64,000 nucleotides of DNA from Caulobacter sp. (lineage in GTDB: Bacteria; Pseudomonadota; Alphaproteobacteria; Caulobacterales; Caulobacteraceae): positions 558,001 to 622,000 of the forward strand of contig JAUXVF010000031.1 in assembly GCA_030680355.1 (NCBI GenBank), read 5' to 3'. The position numbers and the translations under genes are program-made. The notes beneath the pieces were generated by a model. That model was not told the origin of the DNA. It saw only the letters and a program-made list of their open reading frames with translations, and searched no databases. Numbering within the stretch: the first letter of the stretch is position 1; every line of letters starts with the position of its first letter. Shown here in pieces: positions 9,058 to 16,582 of the stretch.

Positions 9058-9399
9058 ATGGCGAAGCGGGACATCACGGGCGCGGTCGATTTTGACTACC
9101 TGGAACGGTTCGCCGCGGGCGATGTCCAGGTCATCGACGAGGTGCTGGGTCTCTTCCAGGAACAGGCGGCGATGTGGTCGCCGATGCTTGATTCGCAGAC
9201 CGATGGCTGGCGGGACGCGGTCCATACGGTGAAGGGCGCGGCGCGGGGCGTCGGGGCTCACGCCCTCAACATCGCCTGCGAACGGGCCGAGGCCGAGGGG
9301 GGGCAGGCGCTGCCGGGCGTTCACGCGGCCCTGGACGCGGCCCTGTTCGACATCGCCGCCTATCGTCACGAAAAGGCGCTGCGGTCCCTGAAGGGCTGA
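9058..9399 (+). CDS. Hpt (histidine phosphotransfer) domain protein
   Basis: This 113-residue stand-alone Hpt domain is a four-helix phosphorelay intermediate of two-component signalling. The phospho-accepting residue is His56 in AVHTVKGAARGVGAH, matching the Hpt consensus HxxKGxAxxxGA. The N terminus (VDFDYLERFAAGDVQVIDEV) is the usual first helix. No histidine kinase or response regulator is adjacent, so its partners are elsewhere. The start is the ATG at 9058, just downstream of the divergent tRNA-Lys. Its end abuts the stop of the convergent chorismate mutase. Confidence 0.9.
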   Translation: MAKRDITGAVDFDYLERFAAGDVQVIDEVLGLFQEQAAMWSPMLDSQTDGWRDAVHTVKGAARGVGAHALNIACERAEAEGGQALPGVHAALDAALFDIAAYRHEKALRSLKG

Positions 9400-9750
9400 T
9401 TAGCCCTGGCGGGTGCGGTCCCAGACGCCGAACTCATAGGCGATGCAGCGATCGACCAGGGTGCGCCAGACCGGCTCGGCGATGGCCGGCGACAGGCCGG
9501 CCAGATCGGCGGCGGCGCGGACCTTGGCGACCACATCCTCGATGCGGGCCACGTCGCGCACGACCTTGCGATCGGGTTTGATGCGGGCAGCGGCGTCCAT
9601 ATAGCCCTGACGCTCGGCCAGCAGGGTCACCAGGGCCCGGTCGAGGGCGTCGACACCCTGACGGACCTCGGCCATGCTGGTGCAGTCGGCGGGCGCGACG
9701 CGGCCATCTTCGGGGAGGGCGTCGGCAGCGTTCAAAACATCTCTGGCCAC
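9400..9750 (-). CDS. aroQ: Chorismate mutase (AroQ class)
   Basis: The enzyme rearranges chorismate to prephenate for phenylalanine and tyrosine synthesis. The 116-residue all-helical protein carries VRQGVDALDRALVTLLAERQ (helix 1 with its Arg), ARIKPDRKVVRD and DVARIEDVVAKV, then PAIAEPVWRTLVDRCIAYE, the order of AroQ active-site residues. The start is the GTG at 9750 (VARDVLNAAD), only one base after the stop of the LysR gene, so it is translated from the same message. A longer in-frame start would run back into the regulator gene and add unrelated residues. Confidence 0.88.
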   Translation of the reverse strand: MARDVLNAADALPEDGRVAPADCTSMAEVRQGVDALDRALVTLLAERQGYMDAAARIKPDRKVVRDVARIEDVVAKVRAAADLAGLSPAIAEPVWRTLVDRCIAYEFGVWDRTRQG

Positions 9751-9751
9751 G

Positions 9752-10708
9752 TCAGATTCCGGCGCCGTTATCCATGGTCTGGAGCGCTGCCTCATGGGCG
9801 GCGGCCTCCGCGGTGAGCCAGGAGACGAAGGCCTTTACCTGCGGCAGTCGTCCCTTGGTCTTGGGGTGGACGACGTAATAGGCGAAGTCCACGGCGGTGG
9901 CGATGGGAAACGGGGACACCAGCCGCCCGGCGTCGATATCGGCCTGGGCCAGGGTGCGTTTGGCCAGGGCGACGCCACGGCCGTTAATGGCGGCCTCGAT
10001 AACCATGCTCGACTGGTTGAAGCGCGGCCCGCGCGCGCCGTCGACGGTCTTGGCCCCCCGGGCGGCCAGCCACATGGCCCAGTCGGGACAGGAGTCGTCG
10101 GCCTCGGGCGAGCCGTCGTGCAGCAGGATATGGCGGGCCAGATCCTCGGGCGTCTCCAGGGGATTGGCCTCCAGCAGGGTGGGGCTGACCACCGGAATGA
10201 CCGTCTCGGCCATCAGCCGGGTGACCTCGAGCCCCGGATAGCGGCCGCCGCCGTAGCGGATGGCCAGGTCGACCTCGCCGCTGGCGAAATCGACCATCTC
10301 CATGCCGGCGCTGAGCCAGACGTCGACCTCGGGCTGGGCCTCCTCGAACTTGCCGAGGCGGGGCACCAGCCATTTGGCGGCGAAGGACGGGGCGGCGGTC
10401 AGGGTCAGGCGGCGGCCGTCGACGGCGGCGGTCAGCAGGCCCGCGGCCTCGGCCAGACGGTCGAAGGCTTCGCGCAGGGCGGGCAGGGCGGTCTGGGCCG
10501 CGTCGGTCAGCAGCAGCCCCTTGGGCGTGCGCTTGAACAGGGCCGAACCGACATAGTCCTCGAGGTTCTGGATCTGCTGGCTGACGGCGCCCGGCGTCAC
10601 CGACAATTCGTCGGCGGCGCGGCTGAAGTTGAGATGGCGGGCCGCGGCCTCGAAGGCGCGTAGCGCGTTCAGCGGCGGCAACCGGCGGCGTTCGTTCGTG
10701 CGTTCCAT
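9752..10708 (-). CDS. LysR-family transcriptional regulator (GcvA-like)
   Basis: This 318-residue DNA-binding regulator has an N-terminal winged helix-turn-helix (LPPLNALRAFEAAARHLNFS, then RAADELSVTPGAVSQQIQNL) and a periplasmic-binding-like effector domain with FASGEVDLAIRYG. These are typical of the GcvA branch of LysR proteins. The branch includes glycine cleavage activators but also many paralogues with other targets, so the effector is not known. It is divergent from the sulfate assimilation operon (174 bp apart) and co-transcribed with chorismate mutase, so either could be a target. Confidence 0.9.
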   Translation of the reverse strand: MERTNERRRLPPLNALRAFEAAARHLNFSRAADELSVTPGAVSQQIQNLEDYVGSALFKRTPKGLLLTDAAQTALPALREAFDRLAEAAGLLTAAVDGRRLTLTAAPSFAAKWLVPRLGKFEEAQPEVDVWLSAGMEMVDFASGEVDLAIRYGGGRYPGLEVTRLMAETVIPVVSPTLLEANPLETPEDLARHILLHDGSPEADDSCPDWAMWLAARGAKTVDGARGPRFNQSSMVIEAAINGRGVALAKRTLAQADIDAGRLVSPFPIATAVDFAYYVVHPKTKGRLPQVKAFVSWLTAEAAAHEAALQTMDNGAGI

Positions 10709-10862
10709 AGAAATCCTGATGCCCCCGGCAGAACTCTTGGTTTGCGAGGTGGGGCCGTCCCACCCAGTTTACAACCGTCCAGTGGCGCAATGGCCCTTTT
10801 CGTCACCGGACGAGTGGCGGGACGGACCTTCCCGGTTCGTCCCGTCCCGACTCTTTTGTCCC

Positions 10863-10876
10863 TATAGAGAAACTAT
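10863..10876 (+). promoter_or_regulatory. Candidate -10 box and operator of the cobA-cysH operon
   Basis: TATAGA at 10863-10868 is a plausible -10 element whose transcript would begin a few bases before the cobA start. It overlaps a short dyad ATAG-N5-CTAT (10864-10876). No clear -35 box is visible, which would suit an activated promoter. The divergent LysR regulator or a sulfur-responsive regulator could act here. Confidence 0.35.
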
Positions 10877-10882
10877 CGCCTC

Positions 10883-11818
10883 ATGTCCCGCGTCAGCCGC
10901 GCGCCCCAGCCCCGTCGCCTCGTCGCCCTTGATGGCGCCGCGCCCGCCGTCACCCGCGGCCGTGTCTGGCTGGTCGGGGCTGGCCCGGGCGATCCCGACC
11001 TGCTGACCCTCAAGGCCGCCCGATTGATCGCGGCGGCCGGGGTCATCGTTCATGACGGCCTGGTCTCGGCCGAGATCCTCGCCATGGCCGCGCCGTCCGC
11101 CCGGCTGATCGACGTCGCCAAACGCAAGAGCCGCCACACCCTGCCGCAGGACGACATCAACCGGCTGCTGGTCGCCTTCGCCCTGCAGGGGCTCGATGTC
11201 GTTCGCCTCAAGGGCGGCGACCCCTTCATCTTCGGCCGCGGCGGTGAGGAGCTGGAAGCCTGCCGCGCGGCGGGCGTCGCCTGCGACATCGTCCCCGGCG
11301 TCACCGCCGCCCTGGCCGCCAGCGCCGGGTCCGGCGCCCCCCTGACCCATCGCGGCCTGGCCCAGGCTGTGACCTTCGTCACCGGTCACGCCGCTCACGG
11401 CGATCCCGATCTCGACTGGGTCGCCCTGGCGCGGCCCAACCAGACGGTGGTCATCTACATGGGCCTGACCACGGCCGGCCGGATCGGCGAACAGCTGATC
11501 GCCGCGGGCCGGTCGCCGGCCACCCCGGTCCTGATCGTCGTCAACGCCAGCCGCCCCGACGAAACCCGCCACGCGACCACGCTCGGCCAGCTGGCCCCGA
11601 CTGCCGACGGCCTGTCCGGTCCCGCCCTGCTGATCGTCGGCGAGGCCATGGCGCTGGCTTCAGTCCTCTCCCGTGAGGGAGAGGGGGACCATGCGGAGCA
11701 TGGTGGAGAGGGTGGCGCCGGCCTTGCCGGAAGAGCCGGAATTCAGGATGGAACCGCTCGCGTTCGCGCCGCCCCCTCCACCGCCCTCCCCGCAATGCGG
11801 GGAGGAAGGAGCAACTGA
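10883..11818 (+). CDS. cobA: Uroporphyrinogen-III C-methyltransferase
   Basis: This SAM-dependent enzyme makes precorrin-2 from uroporphyrinogen III, the first step to siroheme. Siroheme is the cofactor of the sulfite reductase encoded downstream. The motifs are WLVGAGPGDPDLLTLKA, VRLKGGDPFIFGRGGEE, VPGVTAALAASA and VIYMGL. The family core ends near residue 258 (ALLIVGEAMAL). The last 50 or so residues are low-complexity and are encoded by an intergenic-type hairpin repeat (11665-11805). The stop overlaps the next ATG (TGATG). No dehydrogenase/ferrochelatase (CysG N-terminal) domain is present, so those steps must come from another gene. Confidence 0.93.
   Translation: MSRVSRAPQPRRLVALDGAAPAVTRGRVWLVGAGPGDPDLLTLKAARLIAAAGVIVHDGLVSAEILAMAAPSARLIDVAKRKSRHTLPQDDINRLLVAFALQGLDVVRLKGGDPFIFGRGGEELEACRAAGVACDIVPGVTAALAASAGSGAPLTHRGLAQAVTFVTGHAAHGDPDLDWVALARPNQTVVIYMGLTTAGRIGEQLIAAGRSPATPVLIVVNASRPDETRHATTLGQLAPTADGLSGPALLIVGEAMALASVLSREGEGDHAEHGGEGGAGLAGRAGIQDGTARVRAAPSTALPAMRGGRSN
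11665..11805. repeat. Composite hairpin repeat element inside the 3' end of cobA
   Basis: Three perfect hairpins lie in 140 bp: stems 11665-11672/11677-11684, 11688-11694/11698-11704 and 11785-11793/11797-11805. The first two have the same architecture as the element after aroG at 39740-39781: a CCTC-CCC stem, then GGGGACC stem, then GGTGGAG. The third, preceded by CCCTCCACCG, is an inverted half-copy. The arrangement resembles a small non-autonomous repeat flanked by inverted copies. It is read through as the CobA C terminus. Confidence 0.75.
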
Positions 11819-12180
11819 TGAAAGCCCTGACCGCCAACCGTCTGATTGATGGCGAGGTCGTCTTCTGGCGCGCCGGCCAATGGATCGAACAGTTCCCCCA
11901 GGCCCAGTTCTTCGCCGATGACGACGCCGCCGCCGAAGCGGCGCTGGAGACCGGCAAGGCCCAGCCGACGATCGTGGTCGACGCCTATCTGATCGATGTC
12001 GTCGAGGCGCCCGGCGGCTACGCCCCGGTCAGCTACCGCGAGCGGCTGCGGGCGCTCGGCCCCACCAACGAACCCACCCACGGCAAACAGGCCGCGGGCG
12101 GCGCCGGCGTCGAGGCCATCCTCGCCGCCACCGGCGCGGCTCGCTCGACCGGCCGTGTCGATCTGATCCGCAGGAAGTAG
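11818..12180 (+). CDS. DUF2849 protein of the sulfite reductase operon
   Basis: This 120-residue protein begins MKALTANRLIDGEVVFWRAG and continues QWIEQFPQAQFF, VDAYLIDV and PVSYRERLRALGPTNE. This matches the DUF2849 family, found next to sulfite reductase genes in alphaproteobacteria. It has no cysteines, no membrane segment and no signal. The ATG shares one base with the cobA stop, and the stop is 5 bp before the cysI start, so it is an integral operon member. The biochemical role is not established; an assembly or electron-delivery accessory role for CysI is only inference. The C-terminal 35 residues look disordered. Confidence 0.85.
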   Translation: MKALTANRLIDGEVVFWRAGQWIEQFPQAQFFADDDAAAEAALETGKAQPTIVVDAYLIDVVEAPGGYAPVSYRERLRALGPTNEPTHGKQAAGGAGVEAILAATGAARSTGRVDLIRRK

Positions 12181-12185
12181 CCCGC

Positions 12186-13844
12186 ATGTATCGCTACGAC
12201 GCCATCGACCGTGAATTCCTCGCCGACCGGGCCGACGAATTCCGCGGCCAGGTCGCCCGCCGCCTCGCGGGGGAGCTGACCGAGGACCAGTTCAAGCCGT
12301 TGCGGCTGATGAACGGCCTGTATCTGCAGCTGCACGCCTACATGCTGCGGGTCGCGGTTCCTTATGGGTCCATGGACAGCCGCCAGCTGCGCCGCATGGC
12401 CCACATCGCCCGCACCTGGGACAAGGGCTATGGCCATTTCACCACCCGCCAGAACCTCCAGTTCCACTGGATCAAGCTGGGCGACGCCCCCGACATTCTT
12501 GACGCCCTGGCAGACGTTGACCTGCACGCCATCCAGACCAGCGGCAACTGCATCCGCAACGTCACGGCCGACCCCTACGCCGGGGCCACGGCCGAGGAGA
12601 TCGACGACCCCCGCATCTGGTCGGAGGTGATCCGCCAGTGGTCGACGCTTCATCCGGAATTCTCCTTCCTGCCGCGGAAGTTCAAGTTCGCGGTCACAGC
12701 CTCGGCGAAGGACCGCACGGCTGCGCGGGTGCATGACATCGGCCTGGTTCTGCGCCGGGCGCGGGACGGGGCGCTGGGCTTCGAGGTCATCGTCGGCGGC
12801 GGCCAGGGGCGCACGCCCTATGTCGGCCCGACCATTCGCGAGCATCTGCCGGTCGGCGCGCTGCTCGGCTACCTGCAGGCCATCCTGCGCGTCTACAATC
12901 GCCACGGCCGCCGCGACAACATCTACAAGGCCCGCATCAAGATCCTGGTGGCGGCGCTGGGGGCCGAGGAGTTCGCCCGTCAGGTCGAGGAAGAATGGGC
13001 GAAGATCGACACCGCCGCGGCGGATCTGCCCGACACCGAACTGGCCCGCATCCGCGGCGCCTTCGCCCCGCTGAACTTCGAGACCCTGCCGGCCCGGTCC
13101 GAGACCTTCGAGGCGGCGAAGCGCGCCAGCCCGGCCCTGGCCCGGTTTGCCCGCAACAACGTCAAGCCGCACAAGAAACCCGGCTACGCCATCGTCGAGA
13201 TCTCGCTGAAGGCCCCGGGCGCCACTCCCGGCGACGCCAGCGCCGAGCAGATGGAGGTGATCGCCGATCTCGCCGAACGCTTCGGCCTCGACGACATCCG
13301 TGTGACTCATGAGCAGAACCTTGTCCTGCCGCATGTGAAGCTGGACGATCTGCCCGTCGTCCACGCGGCCCTGGCGGCGGCCGAACTGGCGACGCCCAAC
13401 ATCAACCTGATCAGCGACATCATCGCCTGCCCGGGCCTCGACTACTGCGCCCTGGCCAACGCCCGGGCCATCCCCATCGCCCAGGATATCGCCCGCCGCT
13501 TCGAGGACGCCGACCGCGCCGAGATGATCGGCGAGCTGAAGATCAAGATCAGCGGCTGCATCAACGCCTGCGGCCACCACCATGTCGGCAACATCGGCAT
13601 CCTCGGCGTCGACAAGAAGGGCGAGGAATTCTACCAGATCAGCCTCGGCGGCTCGGGCCAGGAAGACGCGACCCTGGCCAAGATCCTGGGCCCGGCCATG
13701 CCGGCCGATCAGGTTCCCGAAGCCGTCGACGCCCTGGTCGAGACCTATCTGGCCGCCCGTCAGGGCGAGGAGCGCTTCCTCGACACCTTCCGTCGCCTGG
13801 GCATGGCCCCGTTCAAGGAGGCCGTCTATGCCGACGTTCATTAG
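12186..13844 (+). CDS. cysI: Assimilatory sulfite reductase hemoprotein (nitrite/sulfite reductase family)
   Basis: This siroheme / 4Fe-4S enzyme reduces sulfite to sulfide. The 552-residue protein has two ferredoxin-like halves (KGYGHFTTRQNLQFHWI, later DIRVTHEQNLVLPHV). The cluster/siroheme ligands are Cys415 and Cys421 (ACPGLDYC) and Cys458 and Cys462 (SGCINACGHHH), the CX5C...CX3C pattern. The operon contains APS reductase and a siroheme gene, which supports sulfite rather than nitrite as substrate. No flavoprotein subunit CysJ is present in the window, so the electron donor (ferredoxin or another) is open. The start at 12186 follows DUF2849 by 5 bp, and the end overlaps DUF934 by 17 bp. 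Confidence 0.94.
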   Translation: MYRYDAIDREFLADRADEFRGQVARRLAGELTEDQFKPLRLMNGLYLQLHAYMLRVAVPYGSMDSRQLRRMAHIARTWDKGYGHFTTRQNLQFHWIKLGDAPDILDALADVDLHAIQTSGNCIRNVTADPYAGATAEEIDDPRIWSEVIRQWSTLHPEFSFLPRKFKFAVTASAKDRTAARVHDIGLVLRRARDGALGFEVIVGGGQGRTPYVGPTIREHLPVGALLGYLQAILRVYNRHGRRDNIYKARIKILVAALGAEEFARQVEEEWAKIDTAAADLPDTELARIRGAFAPLNFETLPARSETFEAAKRASPALARFARNNVKPHKKPGYAIVEISLKAPGATPGDASAEQMEVIADLAERFGLDDIRVTHEQNLVLPHVKLDDLPVVHAALAAAELATPNINLISDIIACPGLDYCALANARAIPIAQDIARRFEDADRAEMIGELKIKISGCINACGHHHVGNIGILGVDKKGEEFYQISLGGSGQEDATLAKILGPAMPADQVPEAVDALVETYLAARQGEERFLDTFRRLGMAPFKEAVYADVH

Positions 13845-14325
13845 GCTCATTGAAGGTCGCTACGAGACAGCCGAGGACGTCTTCACCGACGTCGCCGACG
13901 AGGACGGCCTGCCGGACGGTGCGGTGATCCTGTCCCTGACCCGCTTCCAGACCGAGGGCGACGCCCTGATCGGCGCCGGCCGCTCGGTCGGTGTCCGGGT
14001 TACGGCCGACGAGGCGGTCGAGGACCTGGCCTATGACCTGCCGCGGCTGGCTCTGGTGGCCCTGGTCTTCCCCAAGTATCGCGACGGCCGCGCCTATTCC
14101 TCCGCCGCCCTGCTGCGTGAGCGGCTCGGCTATGGCGGCGAGGTGCGGGCGGTCGGTGATGTTCTGCGTGAACAGGCCGGCTTCATGGTCCGCTGCGGCA
14201 TCGACGCTTTTGTTCCCGCCGACGGATCGTCGCCCGAGGCCTGGGCCGCCGCCGCAGGCCGCTTTCGTCATGTTTACCAGCGGGCCGTCGACGCCCGCGC
14301 CCCCGCCTATGAGGAGCGGCGCTGA
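13828..14325 (+). CDS. DUF934 protein of the sulfite reductase operon
   Basis: This 165-residue soluble protein belongs to the DUF934 family, conserved next to cysI and cysH in proteobacteria. It shows SLTRFQTEGDALIGAGRSVG, LAYDLPRLALVALVFPKYRD, GRAYSSAALLRERLGY and GEVRAVGDVLREQAGFMVRC, the last block reading like a family signature (R-D-Q near the end). The start is the ATG at 13828, inside the cysI tail in another frame. The stop overlaps the cysH ATG by one base. The function is unknown; the strict co-location argues for a part in sulfite reduction or its redox supply. Confidence 0.87.
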   Translation: MPTFIRLIEGRYETAEDVFTDVADEDGLPDGAVILSLTRFQTEGDALIGAGRSVGVRVTADEAVEDLAYDLPRLALVALVFPKYRDGRAYSSAALLRERLGYGGEVRAVGDVLREQAGFMVRCGIDAFVPADGSSPEAWAAAAGRFRHVYQRAVDARAPAYEERR

Positions 14326-15062
14326 TGGCTCTTGATCAACTCGCCCGCGCGCCCAGCCGGGTGTCCGGCCTGGCCGCCGATCTGCGGGACGCCGATCCCC
14401 GGTCGGTGATCGAGGCGGCGCTCGAGGCGTTCGGGCCGAAACTGGCCCTGGTCTCGTCTTTCGGGGCCGAGTCGGCGGTGCTGCTGCATCTGGCCGCCCA
14501 GGTCAGTCGCGACATCCCCGTGCTGTTCCTCGACACGGGCATGCTGTTTGGCCAGACCCTCGACTATCGCAAACAGCTGGCCGCCGGGCTGGGCCTGACC
14601 GATGTCCGCGACCTGCGGCCCAGCTTCGCCGACATCGCCGTCCACGACCCCAAGGCCGATCTCTGGAAGACCGACACCGACGGCTGCTGTGAAATCCGCA
14701 AGGTCGTCCCGCTGGACAAGGCTCTGGAGGGTTTCGAGGCCTGGATGACCGGCCGCAAGCGCTTCCACGGCGGCGACCGCCTGCGCCTGTCGGTGGTCGA
14801 GGAAGCGCCGCGCCATGTGAAGTTCAACCCGCTGGCCAACTGGAGCAAGGCCGACCTCGACGCCTATGTGATCGCCAACGACCTGCCCGCCCATCCCCTG
14901 GTCGCCCAGGGCTATCCGTCCGTTGGCTGCTGGCCCTGCACCAAGGCGGTGGAAGCCGGCGGCGACGTCCGCGCCGGCCGTTGGGCCGGGCAGGACAAGA
15001 CCGAGTGCGGCATCCACGTCGCCCGAGCCCCGTCGCCGCCCAACGTCGGCGGTGGAATCTAG
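14325..15062 (+). CDS. cysH: Adenylyl-sulfate (APS) reductase, thioredoxin-dependent
   Basis: This enzyme reduces activated sulfate to sulfite for the next step by CysI. The 245-residue protein has the PP-loop fold (SSFGAESAVLLHLAA, FLDTGMLFGQT). It carries the 4Fe-4S ligands Cys121-Cys122 (DGCCEIRK) and Cys202-x-x-Cys205 (GCWPC), the set that marks APS reductases rather than cluster-free PAPS reductases. The catalytic cysteine is Cys228 in ECGIH. The final ARAPSPPNVGGGI is low-complexity and probably a read-through tail. The start overlaps the DUF934 stop (TGATG). The gene ends the cobA-cysH operon and converges with the ABM gene. Confidence 0.93.
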   Translation: MALDQLARAPSRVSGLAADLRDADPRSVIEAALEAFGPKLALVSSFGAESAVLLHLAAQVSRDIPVLFLDTGMLFGQTLDYRKQLAAGLGLTDVRDLRPSFADIAVHDPKADLWKTDTDGCCEIRKVVPLDKALEGFEAWMTGRKRFHGGDRLRLSVVEEAPRHVKFNPLANWSKADLDAYVIANDLPAHPLVAQGYPSVGCWPCTKAVEAGGDVRAGRWAGQDKTECGIHVARAPSPPNVGGGI

Positions 15063-15078
15063 AGTTTTCCGTCTTCTC

Positions 15079-15375
15079 TCAGGGAGAGGGAACGACCTCG
15101 AAAATCTGCGGTCCCTTCGATCCTCCGACCGACAGGCCGCGCACCGTCCGCATGAAGGCGTTCGCCTCGGGGACCTGAAAATGCGCGTCCAGCGCCGCCC
15201 GGTCGGCCCAGCGTTCGAAAAAGAACAGCCGCAGGGCGTTCTCGCCGTCGACATAGAGATCGTGGCTGAGACAGCCGGGTTCCGCCCGCGAGCGTCTGGA
15301 GTGGGCGATACAGACGGCCCGCAGTTCATCGATGGTGTCGGGACTGGCCATCACCTCGCCGGTGACGATGATCAC
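15079..15375 (-). CDS. Antibiotic biosynthesis monooxygenase (ABM) domain protein
   Basis: This small dimeric ferredoxin-like-fold protein of 98 residues has the ABM-family order: IIVTGEVMASPDTIDELRAV, then HSRRSRAEPGCLSHDLYVDG, RLFFFERWADRAALDAHFQV and FMRTVRGL. Members include quinol monooxygenases of the YgiN type and heme-degrading enzymes. The lack of a heme-pocket signature makes a YgiN-like oxidative role more likely, without certainty. The start codon is GTG at 15375, one base after the stop of the upstream 3D-domain gene, so the two are co-transcribed. Confidence 0.85.
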   Translation of the reverse strand: MIIVTGEVMASPDTIDELRAVCIAHSRRSRAEPGCLSHDLYVDGENALRLFFFERWADRAALDAHFQVPEANAFMRTVRGLSVGGSKGPQIFEVVPSP

Positions 15376-15376
15376 C

Positions 15377-15892
15377 CTAGCGCGCCGCGATGCGCAGGCC
15401 GGCCTGGGGGCAGCCCTCGAACGCGCCGGCCCGGGCCACGGTCAGGGTCTTCATGTTCAGCTTCATCAACGGGGCCATGGAACTCCGGCCCGAGCCGGTG
15501 AACAGGTCGATGCGGCTGCCCTTGATCGCGCCGCCGACGTCGGAGGCGTACCAGTAGCCGTCATGGGTCGAGCCGTCGGGCATCGGCAGGCCGACGGTCT
15601 CCTTGATGAACAGCAGGGTTCGCCGGGGCACCAGCTTGCGGTCGATGGCGGCGGTGCGCATGGCCACCGTCGGGCAGCCCAGCGAGTCGCGGCCGCCGAC
15701 GCCCGGCGCACCGCCGTGATAGAGCGAGGCCTGGAGCGCCCAGTCCGGAGTCAGGTCCTCGGCGGTCGTGGCGGGGTCCTGGAGGGACTCCTGGATGAGA
15801 TCGCCGATCGGGTCCAAAGCGGACTGCGCGAACGCCGGCGGGGTGAAAATCCCCAGGGCCAGCGCGGCGAGACATGGCAGGATGCGTTTCAT
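15377..15892 (-). CDS. Secreted 3D-domain protein
   Basis: This 171-residue exported protein starts with a clear signal peptide (MKRILPCLAALALGIF, cleavage near AFA-QS). The C-terminal half carries the 3D (three-aspartate) double-psi barrel typical of MltA-type and related peptidoglycan enzymes: YASDVGGAIKGSRIDLFTGS, preceded by RRTLLFIKETVGL. It probably works on or near peptidoglycan in the periplasm. It lacks the other MltA domain, so enzymatic activity is unproven. The frame is open far upstream, but the ATG at 15892 gives the signal peptide. It is followed after one base by the ABM gene. Confidence 0.85.
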   Translation of the reverse strand: MKRILPCLAALALGIFTPPAFAQSALDPIGDLIQESLQDPATTAEDLTPDWALQASLYHGGAPGVGGRDSLGCPTVAMRTAAIDRKLVPRRTLLFIKETVGLPMPDGSTHDGYWYASDVGGAIKGSRIDLFTGSGRSSMAPLMKLNMKTLTVARAGAFEGCPQAGLRIAAR

Positions 15893-15997
15893 TACGCGTC
15901 CCCTGTTGTTGCTCGACGTAGCGGCGCCTTCTAGCCGCCATCGACGCAGCCGACAAGCTGGAGGATCAGGAGACCCCCGCGCGAGGAGACTGGTTTG

Positions 15998-16582
15998 ATG
16001 CTCACCGTCTATGGCGACGAAAAATCCGGCAACTGTCTGAAGGTCCGCTGGACCGCCGAAAAACTGGCGATTCCCTACCGCTGGCGGGAGCTGGACGTGC
16101 TCCGGTCGGAGACCCGCACGCCCGATTTCCTGGCGCTCAACCCGGCCGGCCAGGTGCCCCTGGCCATCCTCGCCGATGGCCGGGCCCTGGCCCAGTCCAA
16201 CGCCATCATCGTCCATCTGGCCGAGGGGTCGGCCCTGATTCCCGCCGACTCGTATGACCGCGCCCGGATGTTCGAATGGCTGTTCTGGGAGCAGTACAGT
16301 CACGAGCCCTATGTCGCCGTGGCCCGGTTCCAGATGGTCTATCTGGGCAAGCCGCGCGAAGCGCTCGATCCGAATCTGGTCCAGCGCGGCCGCGCCGCCC
16401 TGCAGCGGCTCGAGGACGGCCTCGAAGAGACCGCCTTCCTGGTCGGCGATCATGTCAGCCTCGCCGACGTCGCCCTGGTCGCCTATACGCGTCTGGCGCC
16501 CGAGGGCGGCTTCGATCTGGCGGACTATCCGCGGGTCGTCGCCTGGGTGGCGCGCGTGGAGGCGGAGTTGGGGATCTCGTGA
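15998..16582 (+). CDS. Glutathione S-transferase family protein
   Basis: This 194-residue cytosolic GST has an N-terminal thioredoxin-like half ([20 protein letters not shown]), the cis-Pro GQVPLAIL, the glutathione-contact [13 protein letters not shown], and an all-helical C-terminal half with [20 protein letters not shown] (the GST N-capping/hydrophobic staple motif). It conjugates or reduces electrophiles with glutathione; the substrate is unknown. A gaggaga ribosome site at 15983-15989 supports the ATG at 15998. The stop overlaps the GTG start of the flavoprotein gene that follows. Confidence 0.92.
   Translation: MLTVYGDEKSGNCLKVRWTAEKLAIPYRWRELDVLRSETRTPDFLALNPAGQVPLAILADGRALAQSNAIIVHLAEGSALIPADSYDRARMFEWLFWEQYSHEPYVAVARFQMVYLGKPREALDPNLVQRGRAALQRLEDGLEETAFLVGDHVSLADVALVAYTRLAPEGGFDLADYPRVVAWVARVEAELGIS

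Noticed and set aside
12033-13850. 605-codon minus-strand frame opposite cysI
   Set aside because: It mirrors the sulfite reductase gene, has shadow composition (long D/G/V/A/R strings) and no family motif.
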